A DNA stretch of 64,000 nt from Nostoc linckia NIES-25. Its GTDB lineage: Bacteria; Cyanobacteriota; Cyanobacteriia; Cyanobacteriales; Nostocaceae. Positions 26,479-34,343 of this stretch are shown one piece after another. The DNA lies in the NCBI RefSeq assembly GCF_002368035.1, contig NZ_AP018222.1, positions 5,343,508-5,407,507 on the forward strand, in the 5' to 3' direction. Below the pieces are notes generated by a model that worked only from the letters and a program-made list of their open reading frames with translations, was not told the DNA's origin and did no database searches. The position numbers and the translations under genes are program-made. Each line of letters opens with the position of its first letter. Within the stretch, counting starts at the first letter, position 1.

Positions 26479-27221
26479 TTTCGGGATTCCTAAATTTAAC
26501 AAAATTACTGCTTGTTTACTAATTTTCTAATTAAACAACTTTAAATCATCATGAAATATCAAAAACTTTTCCCTACTGAAGATAGAAAATTATTTTTTTA
26601 TTATTGAATTTATATCTTTTAGCTTAATATGCACCAAATTAAATTAATCTCAATAATAATAGCACTTTTTTTATTTGCCAAATTTGGATGATTTTATATT
26701 TAAATAAAACAATTAAAAATTAGATATTAATATAAATTTCTAATATTTCATACCAATTTAATGCGAAGCTGCACTAAATAGAGTAACTCTCTATTCTTGG
26801 CGCTCTTCTCCACGAGACGCTGGGCGTTTGCGAAGCGTTCCGCAGAAAAGGCGTAGTTGGCGGTAGCCTGCGGCAAGTCGGTGCGCGTCTACGTTTAATA
26901 TTCTGTGCATCTTCATATAGAATTTGTATTAAATTTGAAGTATAAATTATATCTTCTGTTTAGTTAATGGTTATTACTTATTTATAGTAATGAATAATTA
27001 TGATTTTTGTTACTAAGGGAAAATAAATACATACTAGTTGTGAAAAAAGTCTCAAACAATAAAATTTTGCACGAAGTTAGGTGATGGGGTTGGAGTAGAC
27101 TTAGCAGTCAGAGAGTTGTGAAGTAGTTGAAATATTGTTAACGTTTATGCTTAAAATTGCACAAGAGGTTTTTTAGCATCTACTAAAAGCTAAAGTTACC
27201 CTTGCAGGACTCCCCCAAGAC
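26479..27221. other. AT-rich intergenic region with one repeat element
   Basis: Apart from the element at 26749-26938 the region is AT-rich and shows no convincing gene. Confidence 0.55.
26749..26938. repeat. MITE-like element with ACCAATT...AAGCTGCAC / GTGCATCTTCATATAG ends
   Basis: 190 bp with imperfect inverted ends (TACCAATTTAATGCGAAGCT and ATAGAATTTGTATTAAAT as the outermost parts) and a G+C-rich interior containing GAGACGCTGGGCGTTTGCG. A single end of the same family is present at 16282-16306. Confidence 0.65.
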
Positions 27222-27608
27222 ATGCTGACTGAAATTTTGCCTTTCCGCTTTGAATTAGACACGATCGCGATCGCTGGAGCGAGTTTGTGGTCATTAGCGT
27301 TATATCTGGGTTTTTCAAAAGCCACTGAATGGGTGATCGAGCAACTCAACCGCTGGTTTAATTTTGCCGAGCGATCGCTTTATACTAGTCAATCAGAATT
27401 TGAAAAAACTCGGAAAGCTAGAGAATCCCAAAACGCCTTCTACGCCTCACTATTTAGTATTGTGCCTTTCTTGGTAGCTGGCGCTTTGTTCAATTGGGGT
27501 GTAGAAATCAGTTTAGGACGTAGCTGGGGAATCAGCTTAGGCATACTTGCTTGTATTAGTTGTGGCATTTTTGAACTGGGAAGACGTAGTGGTGGGTCTT
27601 CGGATTAG
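27222..27608 (+). CDS. Conserved small membrane protein
   Basis: 128 residues. An N-terminal hydrophobic helix (about 12-35) leads into an amphipathic charged section (EQLNRWFNFAERSLYTSQSE), and two further hydrophobic segments follow (about 68-90 and 98-118). The C-terminus is polar (GRRSGGSSD). The pattern is that of a small cyanobacterial inner-membrane protein; I do not recognise the family. An ATG start at 27222 with AGGA 15 nt upstream is acceptable. It stands alone between two repeat-bearing gaps and converges on the LpxB-like gene. Confidence 0.7.
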   Translation: MLTEILPFRFELDTIAIAGASLWSLALYLGFSKATEWVIEQLNRWFNFAERSLYTSQSEFEKTRKARESQNAFYASLFSIVPFLVAGALFNWGVEISLGRSWGISLGILACISCGIFELGRRSGGSSD

Positions 27609-27721
27609 GTAGAAGAGGCAGGGGGGCAGGGGGCAGGGGAAAAGGTTAAAGGTAAAAGGGAAAACGAATAAATTTAATCTTTCCCCTTTTCCCCTTACCC
27701 CTTTCCCTTTCCCCATACCCC
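27606..27721. repeat. Inverted polypurine/polypyrimidine repeat
   Basis: GGCAGGGGAAAAGGTTAAAGG is followed by TTAATCTTTCCCCTTTTCCCC. A near-identical unit (GGGGAAAAGGTTAAAGG, AATAAATTTAATCTTTCCC) occurs at 40455-40510. It lies between two convergent genes. Confidence 0.75.
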
Positions 27722-29062
27722 TTACTTCCCAATTTCCTCATTAACAATCTGTGCTATCTTCTGAGCTGCTCCGCTTTCACCACGAACCTGACGTAGCTTG
27801 TGCCGGATATCGTCCAATTTTTCTGGATGATCTAAAAAATCTAATACCATGTCTCCAACTTCTTGCGGTTGGAGTTTGCCTACAAGTTCTGGGACGATTT
27901 CTGACTGCGCCCAGATATTTGGCCATGCTAATAAACCTTTGCGTCTGAGAAATACCCAGTTAATCACCTTGGCAAAGGTAGAACCAACCCCTGGCAGATT
28001 CGCCAATAAACCCGGTAAACCATCCCAAGAGCGCATGGCATCTAATTGTTGGGTAGGTAGCAAAACAATCATCGGTACTCCTAAAGCACCGAGTTCAGCG
28101 GTGTTTGCCCCCACCGTAGTCAGGCAGATGCAGCACTGTGATAACAAGTTATATGCAGGGTTTTCTTGCCATAATTCTAGAGTTAGACCTGTCTGTGTTT
28201 TCAGTGATGCCTTGCTTTTTCCATGCTCTGGAATTATTAAAGAAACGCTGCTAATACCAAAAGTTTCCACAAAAGGGTTTTTTTGGGAATCGCCAAAACT
28301 AGCTAACGTTTGCAAATCCACCGTTGGAGCAACAGGAATCACAAATTTGGTTTGGGGTCTCTTGGCATGGATATGTTCGGCAATAGCCAACATTAAAGGT
28401 ATCCCTTGGGTTAATTTTGCCGCTTTTGAACCTGGTAACAGACCAATTAATTCAGTTATTTGTCCTTTGTCATTAGTCATTTGTCCTTGGTCATTAGTCA
28501 TTTGTCCTTTGTCATTAGTCATTTGTCCTTTGTCATTTGTTAATAACTCTTGACCAATGACTAATGACGAATGACTACTGGCTTCTAGCATTAAATCTCC
28601 CACAACGGTAAATTTGTGGGCATATTTTGGGGAAACGCGGGCAGCAACTTGAGGTTTCATAATTCCAAAGCGGTCTATGAAGTTATGCCAACGGGCTTCC
28701 CATTCGGCGTAAACAACAGTGCGATATCCTAATTTTTTGCCAATGATTACAGGGAAAATTTGATCGCCGCCGAGAAAAACCACCACACCGCGACTTCTCC
28801 ACTCCCAATTTTCAAATGTTTTACCCCAGAGGAGAAACTGCCAAAAATACTCTGCTGGCTGAACTCTGTCTACTTCTGGATAAGAAAGAGCGATCGCACC
28901 TTCTTTACCAGTAGCATTGGGACAAGGGGATAAAACTACAGAAATCCTCACAACAGAACGGTCATCCCCTAATTGTTGCCGCAATGCCTTGACCACTGGA
29001 CGCACCCAAGTGCTTACTTCCCCTGGGCCATTGGAGAGAATGAGAATATCTACTGGAGTCAC
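27722..29062 (-). CDS. Lipid-A-disaccharide synthase-related glycosyltransferase with repeat insertion
   Basis: An LpxB-like GT-B protein of the cyanobacterial type. It opens with DILILSNGPGEVSTWV and has LLPGSKAAKL, the phosphate-loop equivalent of LpxB LLPGSR, then CICLTTVGANTAELGALGVPM and LPGVGSTFAKVINWV. The substrate is unknown; cyanobacterial paralogues of this kind are not ordinary LpxB. Residues about 162-204 (from SSHSSLVIG through four TNDKGQM-type units to ITE) are encoded by GTCATT-type repeats in both orientations and have no place in the fold; they sit just before the LLPGSKA strand in a probable interdomain loop. The frame starts at TTG 29083, but GTG 29062 has GGAG 9 nt upstream and begins right at the family's N-terminus. 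Confidence 0.85.
   Translation of the reverse strand: MTPVDILILSNGPGEVSTWVRPVVKALRQQLGDDRSVVRISVVLSPCPNATGKEGAIALSYPEVDRVQPAEYFWQFLLWGKTFENWEWRSRGVVVFLGGDQIFPVIIGKKLGYRTVVYAEWEARWHNFIDRFGIMKPQVAARVSPKYAHKFTVVGDLMLEASSHSSLVIGQELLTNDKGQMTNDKGQMTNDQGQMTNDKGQITELIGLLPGSKAAKLTQGIPLMLAIAEHIHAKRPQTKFVIPVAPTVDLQTLASFGDSQKNPFVETFGISSVSLIIPEHGKSKASLKTQTGLTLELWQENPAYNLLSQCCICLTTVGANTAELGALGVPMIVLLPTQQLDAMRSWDGLPGLLANLPGVGSTFAKVINWVFLRRKGLLAWPNIWAQSEIVPELVGKLQPQEVGDMVLDFLDHPEKLDDIRHKLRQVRGESGAAQKIAQIVNEEIGK
28450..28580. repeat. In-frame heptamer repeat insertion in the LpxB-like gene
   Basis: Tandem 21-bp units (TTTGTCATTAGTCATTTGTCC, three heptamers each) at 28459-28550, plus opposite-orientation AATGACTAATGACGAATGAC at 28557-28577. 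The element has inverted arms and a length that keeps the frame. Confidence 0.9.
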
Positions 29063-29370
29063 GTCGCTTCGCTCCGAATTCAAAATTCAAAATTCACGCA
29101 TTATAATCCCCATAAATAAATAATGGGGCTTATATCATGAGTCTGTTTCGGTTATGAGTTAATGATGACGCTTAGAGGCTATTGTTGACCAAAAAAAATC
29201 GTCAATTACAAATTGCTAGTAAATTTTGCGCTCAACAAATTTTTGTCGGGCGAACATTTCTGCTTCTTTGGGTAGAGACCATAACAGCAGGTTAATATGG
29301 TATATTCTAACAGCAAGTATCGCATCTGCTATAGTCCGATTTATACATACCAATCAAAGTATCCACGTTC
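29063..29370. other. Divergent intergenic region, no gene seen
   Basis: Separates the minus-strand LpxB-like gene from the plus-strand HTH operon. It contains a CCCCAT...ATGGGG hairpin (29108-29128) with AT spacer and a GTATATTCTAACAG stretch near 29299 that could be part of a promoter. Confidence 0.4.
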
Positions 29371-29613
29371 ATGACTGCAATCGAGAAGACAGAGCTTGCA
29401 GAGTTGATCCGTGAGACAAGAATGCGCCTTGAACTCTCACAGGTCAAGTTTGCCGAGAAACTGGGGGTTTCTTTCCATAGTGTTAATCGATGGGAGAACG
29501 GACGGACAAAGCCTTTACCATTGGCGATGAAACAAATTGAAGCATTACTCTACTCCTTGGGCGATCGCGGTGAAGACTTACTAATAAGGTATTTTTCATC
29601 TGGGAGGAGTTGA
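29371..29613 (+). CDS. XRE-type helix-turn-helix protein
   Basis: 80 residues consisting almost entirely of one HTH_3 domain: LIRETRMRLELSQVKFAEKL, then GVSFHSVNRWENGRTKP as the recognition region. It has a short acidic/hydrophobic C-terminus (SLGDRGEDLLIRYF). It probably binds DNA as a dimer. It lies 4 nt before an 18-codon frame and 63 nt before a giant hybrid kinase, so the three are likely one transcript. It may autoregulate the operon; target unknown. Confidence 0.85.
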   Translation: MTAIEKTELAELIRETRMRLELSQVKFAEKLGVSFHSVNRWENGRTKPLPLAMKQIEALLYSLGDRGEDLLIRYFSSGRS

Positions 29614-29617
29614 AATT

Positions 29618-29674
29618 GTGCCCCGCGTGAAAACAGCAGTTGCAGAAGATGTCGAGTTTCAGCAGGAGGAATGA
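29618..29674 (+). CDS. Possible 18-codon leader peptide coupled to the hybrid kinase
   Basis: A GTG preceded by GGGAGGAG (29602-29609) opens an 18-residue frame, MPRVKTAVAEDVEFQQEE. Its TGA overlaps the first ATG of the kinase frame as ATGA, and its last codons contain the kinase ribosome site. The arrangement suggests translational coupling. The peptide matches no family I know and could be an accident. Confidence 0.35.
   Translation: MPRVKTAVAEDVEFQQEE
29664..29670 (+). promoter_or_regulatory. Ribosome binding site deciding the hybrid kinase start
   Basis: AGGAGGA directly abuts ATG 29671 but sits 6 nt before ATG 29677, so the second ATG (third codon of the open frame) is the likely start. 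Confidence 0.7.
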
Positions 29675-29676
29675 TA

Positions 29677-32600
29677 ATGCCACTTCAGTTTCTCTTGCTC
29701 GAAGACAATCCGTTGGATGCCAATATTGTTGAAGTCGCGCTTAGGGATGGCGGTATCGAGTGCGAACTGCTCCAGGTGGAAACTCGTGCTGATTTTGCGG
29801 CCGCACTTTTAGAGAATGAGTTTGACCTGATTCTGGCAGACTATACACTACCAGAGTTTGATGGCATCAGTGCTTTAGAAATTGCTCGCCATCTGCGCCC
29901 TGATGTGCCATTTATTTTCGTTTCTGGCAGTTTGGGTGAGGAATTGGCGATCGAAACCCTCAAACGTGGAGCCACAGATTATGTCGTGAAGCAACGGTTA
30001 GGGCGGCTAGTACCATCGGTGCAACGGGCACTGCGAGAAACCCAAGAACGCCGAGAACGCAAACGGGCAGAACTGTTGCTATTCGAGCAGAAGCGACTGC
30101 TGGAGTTAATTGCTTCTGGACGCCCGCTGAATGAATGCCTAAAAGCCATGTGTGCCTCAATGTCTGAACTTCATCCGGGTACACGCGCCTGCTTTTTGCT
30201 GACCAATGCTCAAAGGACGAGGTTTAAGAGTTCGATTACTCCAAACTTTCCATCGTCCTTTGGGGAAGGACTCAAGGATGCTCCAATCAACGATTTGTGC
30301 ATTGGAACCTGCGGCGAAGCGGCGTATCGGGGCGAGCCGATTACCTGCGCTGACATTGTTAACGACGATCGCTGGTCGCAGGAATGGCGAAATTTATGTG
30401 TGGCTCACGGCATTTTGGCGTGTCATTCTAAGCCAGTAATGAGCGTGGATGGTGTAGCCCTGGGATCTTTGATGCTGTGCTTTGACCGATCGCGGATGCC
30501 CACCGATTGGGAGTTGCAACTGGCAGAATTTGGAACCCAAGTTGCCAGCATTGTGTTCGAGCGCGATCGCTCTTATCTTGCCTTGCGGGAATCCGAAGCC
30601 AAATATCGCACCTTGTTTGAATCCATCGACCAAGGTTTCTGCATCTGCGAAATGCTGTTTGATGAAAACGGAAAACCGATTGATTATCGGTTTCTCAAAG
30701 TCAATCCGGCTTTTGAAACGATCGCGGGGTTGAAACAAGCCACAGGCAAAACCGCGCGAGAACTCGTCCCCAATCTCGAAGCTTCCTGGTTTGAGATTTA
30801 CGGCGAAGTGGTGCTGACAGGCGAACCCATTCGATTTGAGGCTCAATCCATAGCCATGAACAATCGTTGGTTTGATGTTAATGCTTTTTGCATCGATGCA
30901 GCCCCAAGCCACAAATTCGCCATTCTATTAGCCAACATCAGCTTACGCAAACAAGCCGAAGCCGAAATTCAACAGCTCAATCAGCAACTCACCCAACGCC
31001 TCAACGAGTTACAAACTTTGTTTGATTTATTGCCCATTGGTGTGGCGATCGCCGAAGATCCAGAGTGCAGAACAATTCGCGTCAATCCTTACCTGTCTAA
31101 ATTGGTTCGAGTTCCGATGGAAGCAAATGCCTCTATGGGCGCTCCCGCCGATGAACACCCTCTGTATCGCCTATGTCGAGACGGCCAAGACATTCCAATT
31201 GCAGACTTACCGATGCAGTACGCAGCAATTCACAACACATCGGTGCAGGATGAAGTCGTAGACATTGTACATACCGATGGCACAGTTATTAAACTGCTTT
31301 GTTATGCTTCGCCGTTATTAGATGAAAACCACGCAGTCAGAGGCGTTGTGGGCGGATTTGTCGATATTACCGATCGCGAACTCTCAGAGCAGCAAATCCA
31401 ACGCACTCTGCAAACACTACAAACCCTGATTGCAGCTTCGCCGTTACCCATTGTCATCATAGAACCAGATTGCATGGTGCAACTGTGGAACCCGGCAGCC
31501 GAAAGACTCTTTGGCTGGAGTGAAGCCGAAGTGTTAGGCAAACCCATTCCCATTGTACCGCCAGAGAAACAAGACGAATGTCGCCTGGTGCGAGAGGCAG
31601 TGAGCAACGGGGAAATCTTCTCTGGAGTCGAGACCTACCGCTGCAAACGCAACGGCTCAACCGCGATCGTCAGTATCTCGGCTGCCCTACTGGATGATAG
31701 CAATGCCATCGTACTTTTGTTTCAAGACATCACCGAGCGTCAGCAGGTAGAAGAGGCGCTGCGTTCGAGTCAGGCACAGTTGCAAACACTCTTCGACGAA
31801 GCCCCCCTTGGTGTCTTTTTACTTGACGAGGACTTCCGCATCCGCCAAGTGAACCCCACCGCCTTGCCAGCCTTTGGAGATATTCCTGATTTGATCGGTC
31901 GGGATTTCGAGGAGGTGATGCACATTCTGTGGTCGCCAGCCTATGCAGATGAAGTTGTCCAAAAGTACCGCCACACCCTGGAAACCGGGGAGCCGTACTT
32001 TGTCCCAGAACGCATCGAGGAACGCCGCGATCGCGGTATCGTCGAATATTACGAGTGGCGAATCAATCGCATTCCCTTACCAGAGAGTAGCTACGGCGTG
32101 GTTTGCTATTTTCGGGACATTTCTGCCCAAGTGTTGGCACGGATAGCGATCGCCGAGAGTCAATCTCGCTTTCGCCTCATGGTTGAAAGCGCCAAAGATT
32201 ACGCCATCTTCACCCTCGACCTCAACGGTATCATTGCCAGTTGGAATTCCGGCGCTCAAAAGCTGTTGGGCTACACCGAAACAGAAGCCATAGGACGCAA
32301 CGCTAAAATCATTTTCACACCAGAAGATAACGAGCAAAAACAAGCCGAGTGGGAAATGGAAACTGCCTTGACTCAAGAACGGGCAGAAAACGAATGTTGG
32401 CATCTTCGCAAGGACGGAACCCAATTCTGGGCCAGTGGTTTAATGATGCCGTTACAAAATGAAGCGGGGAATATACACGGGTTTGTGAAAATCTTGCAAG
32501 ACAAAACTGCAAAGCGGCAAGCAGAGGAACGGTTGCATTTGCTGTATGAAATGACTCGCGATTTACTCGCCGCCGAACACCCGATGCAGTTGATGAACAA

Positions 32601-34188
32601 CTTATTTAGTAAACTTTCACAGCAGCTGGAGCTACATTGCTACTACAACTACAGAGTTGAAGAAAAAGACAATCTACCGATGCTGCATCTGAAAAGCTAT
32701 GCAGGGATTTCTGACGATCTGGCTGATTCCATAGAATGGATTGAATTTGGTCAGTATGTGTGTGGACTGGTGGTACAACAGCGACGGCAAATAGTCCTTG
32801 ATGCAGGGCAAATTTCCACCCATTCTAACGCGCAACTGCTCAACTTAATGAAAATTACTGCTTATGCCTGTCAACCGTTAATCCTTCGAGGAAGGTTATT
32901 GGGGTCGCTGTCATTTGGCAGTTTAACCCGGAATAGTTTTACCTTAGAAGAAATTAACCTGCTGCAATCCACCTGCGATCAAATAGCCATCGCCCTTGAG
33001 CGAGCAGATTTGCTGACTTCAATGCAGCAACAAGCCGAACAGCTGCAACAAGCCAACCGGATCAAAGATGAGTTTTTAGCCGTTCTGTCACACGAATTGC
33101 GATCGCCCCTCAACCCGATTTTAGGCTGGTCGCAGCTGCTAAAAACAGGCAAACTTAACGAAGCCAAGACGGCTCAAGCCTTAGATGTCATCGAACGCAA
33201 TGCCAAGTTGCAGTCGGAACTAATTGAAGATTTACTCGATGTCTCTCGGATTCTCCAAGGTAAACTCAGCTTGAATGTTTCCCGCGTCGATTTGGCGATG
33301 ACGGTTCAAGCTGGGATCGAAACGGTACGATTAGCGGCCCAAGCCAAGTCCATTGAAATCGAGGCGAGGCTGGAACCAGATGTAGGGTTAGTATCAGGCG
33401 ATGCCAACCGACTACAGCAAGTGATTTGGAACCTCCTCTCCAACGCCGTCAAATTTACCGAGGCTGGGGGACAAGTTGAAATCCGCCTACAGCACCTTGG
33501 TGGTTTTGCCCAGATTAGCGTCAGCGATACAGGCAAAGGAATTCAACCTGACTTTCTTCCCTATGTCTTTGACTACTTCCGCCAAGAAGATGGGGCTACA
33601 ACTCGAAAATTTGGAGGACTGGGGTTAGGGCTGGCCATCGTCCGTCATTTAGTCGAACTACATGGCGGCAGTGTTTGGGCAGAGAGTCCAGGGGAAGGCC
33701 AGGGGGCAACTTTTTCTGTGAGACTGCCGAGTCTGGCGGATTCATCCCCAAGGAACCCAGATGGCCAACAGTCTGAGCCATCTCGGAATTTGCAGGGGAT
33801 TAAAATTTTGGTGGTCGATGATGATACCGATACGCGAGAGTTCTTAACTTTCTTGCTACAACAGTACCAGGCAAATGTAACTGCGGTGGCCTCAGCCGTT
33901 GAAGCCATAGCCAGTTTAAACCAATCCAATCCAGATGTGCTGGTGAGCGATATCGGAATGCCAGAGGTGGACGGCTATATGCTGATGCGCCAAGTAAGAG
34001 CTTTAGTGCCAGCACAGGGAGAACAAATAAAAGCCATCGCTCTGACTGCCTATGCTGGAGAAATCGACTACCAACAGGCGATGTTGGCAGGCTTTCAACG
34101 CCATGTACCCAAGCCTGTGGAACCAGAAGTTTTAGTGAAAGCGATCGCAGATTTAGTTCAATCAGTTGCAGGCCAAAATAATTCATAA
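29677..34188 (+). CDS. Hybrid histidine kinase: receiver, GAF, five PAS, GAF, kinase, receiver
   Basis: 1503 residues, no membrane span. Order: receiver (about 3-123, LLLEDNPLDANIVEVAL, Asp in LILADYTLPEFDG); GAF (about 140-300); five PAS domains (about 310-430, 445-570, 575-690, 695-820, 825-945), each opening with a pattern like LFESIDQGFCI or ASPLPIVIIEPD; a second GAF (about 950-1105); HisKA with LSHELRSPLNPILGW (His about 1139); HATPase with LLSNAVKFTE and GGLGLGLAI; C-terminal receiver (Asp about 1425 in LVSDIGMPEVDG). Neither GAF has the Cys-His pattern of bilin attachment that I could find, so it is probably not a phytochrome. The N-terminal receiver suggests it is itself an acceptor in a relay. 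It lies downstream of the HTH gene, probably in one operon. Ligands unknown. Confidence 0.92.
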   Translation: MPLQFLLLEDNPLDANIVEVALRDGGIECELLQVETRADFAAALLENEFDLILADYTLPEFDGISALEIARHLRPDVPFIFVSGSLGEELAIETLKRGATDYVVKQRLGRLVPSVQRALRETQERRERKRAELLLFEQKRLLELIASGRPLNECLKAMCASMSELHPGTRACFLLTNAQRTRFKSSITPNFPSSFGEGLKDAPINDLCIGTCGEAAYRGEPITCADIVNDDRWSQEWRNLCVAHGILACHSKPVMSVDGVALGSLMLCFDRSRMPTDWELQLAEFGTQVASIVFERDRSYLALRESEAKYRTLFESIDQGFCICEMLFDENGKPIDYRFLKVNPAFETIAGLKQATGKTARELVPNLEASWFEIYGEVVLTGEPIRFEAQSIAMNNRWFDVNAFCIDAAPSHKFAILLANISLRKQAEAEIQQLNQQLTQRLNELQTLFDLLPIGVAIAEDPECRTIRVNPYLSKLVRVPMEANASMGAPADEHPLYRLCRDGQDIPIADLPMQYAAIHNTSVQDEVVDIVHTDGTVIKLLCYASPLLDENHAVRGVVGGFVDITDRELSEQQIQRTLQTLQTLIAASPLPIVIIEPDCMVQLWNPAAERLFGWSEAEVLGKPIPIVPPEKQDECRLVREAVSNGEIFSGVETYRCKRNGSTAIVSISAALLDDSNAIVLLFQDITERQQVEEALRSSQAQLQTLFDEAPLGVFLLDEDFRIRQVNPTALPAFGDIPDLIGRDFEEVMHILWSPAYADEVVQKYRHTLETGEPYFVPERIEERRDRGIVEYYEWRINRIPLPESSYGVVCYFRDISAQVLARIAIAESQSRFRLMVESAKDYAIFTLDLNGIIASWNSGAQKLLGYTETEAIGRNAKIIFTPEDNEQKQAEWEMETALTQERAENECWHLRKDGTQFWASGLMMPLQNEAGNIHGFVKILQDKTAKRQAEERLHLLYEMTRDLLAAEHPMQLMNNLFSKLSQQLELHCYYNYRVEEKDNLPMLHLKSYAGISDDLADSIEWIEFGQYVCGLVVQQRRQIVLDAGQISTHSNAQLLNLMKITAYACQPLILRGRLLGSLSFGSLTRNSFTLEEINLLQSTCDQIAIALERADLLTSMQQQAEQLQQANRIKDEFLAVLSHELRSPLNPILGWSQLLKTGKLNEAKTAQALDVIERNAKLQSELIEDLLDVSRILQGKLSLNVSRVDLAMTVQAGIETVRLAAQAKSIEIEARLEPDVGLVSGDANRLQQVIWNLLSNAVKFTEAGGQVEIRLQHLGGFAQISVSDTGKGIQPDFLPYVFDYFRQEDGATTRKFGGLGLGLAIVRHLVELHGGSVWAESPGEGQGATFSVRLPSLADSSPRNPDGQQSEPSRNLQGIKILVVDDDTDTREFLTFLLQQYQANVTAVASAVEAIASLNQSNPDVLVSDIGMPEVDGYMLMRQVRALVPAQGEQIKAIALTAYAGEIDYQQAMLAGFQRHVPKPVEPEVLVKAIADLVQSVAGQNNS

Positions 34189-34343
34189 TTATTAACCCAC
34201 GCATGAATGTTAGTTTTCAAGGGTTAGCGGGGATCTGAGCCTCTCAAAATTAATGGGATATCTCCCAGAGAAGTATATTAAATATCTAAATTATCTAGCC
34301 TATAGTGTTAAATTGTTACGCTCTCACCCTAGTTTTCAGCGGT

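Noticed and set aside
29677..34188. Phytochrome-like photoreceptor reading of the large hybrid kinase
   Set aside because: The GAF domains show no recognisable bilin-binding Cys-His motif, and there is no PHY domain.
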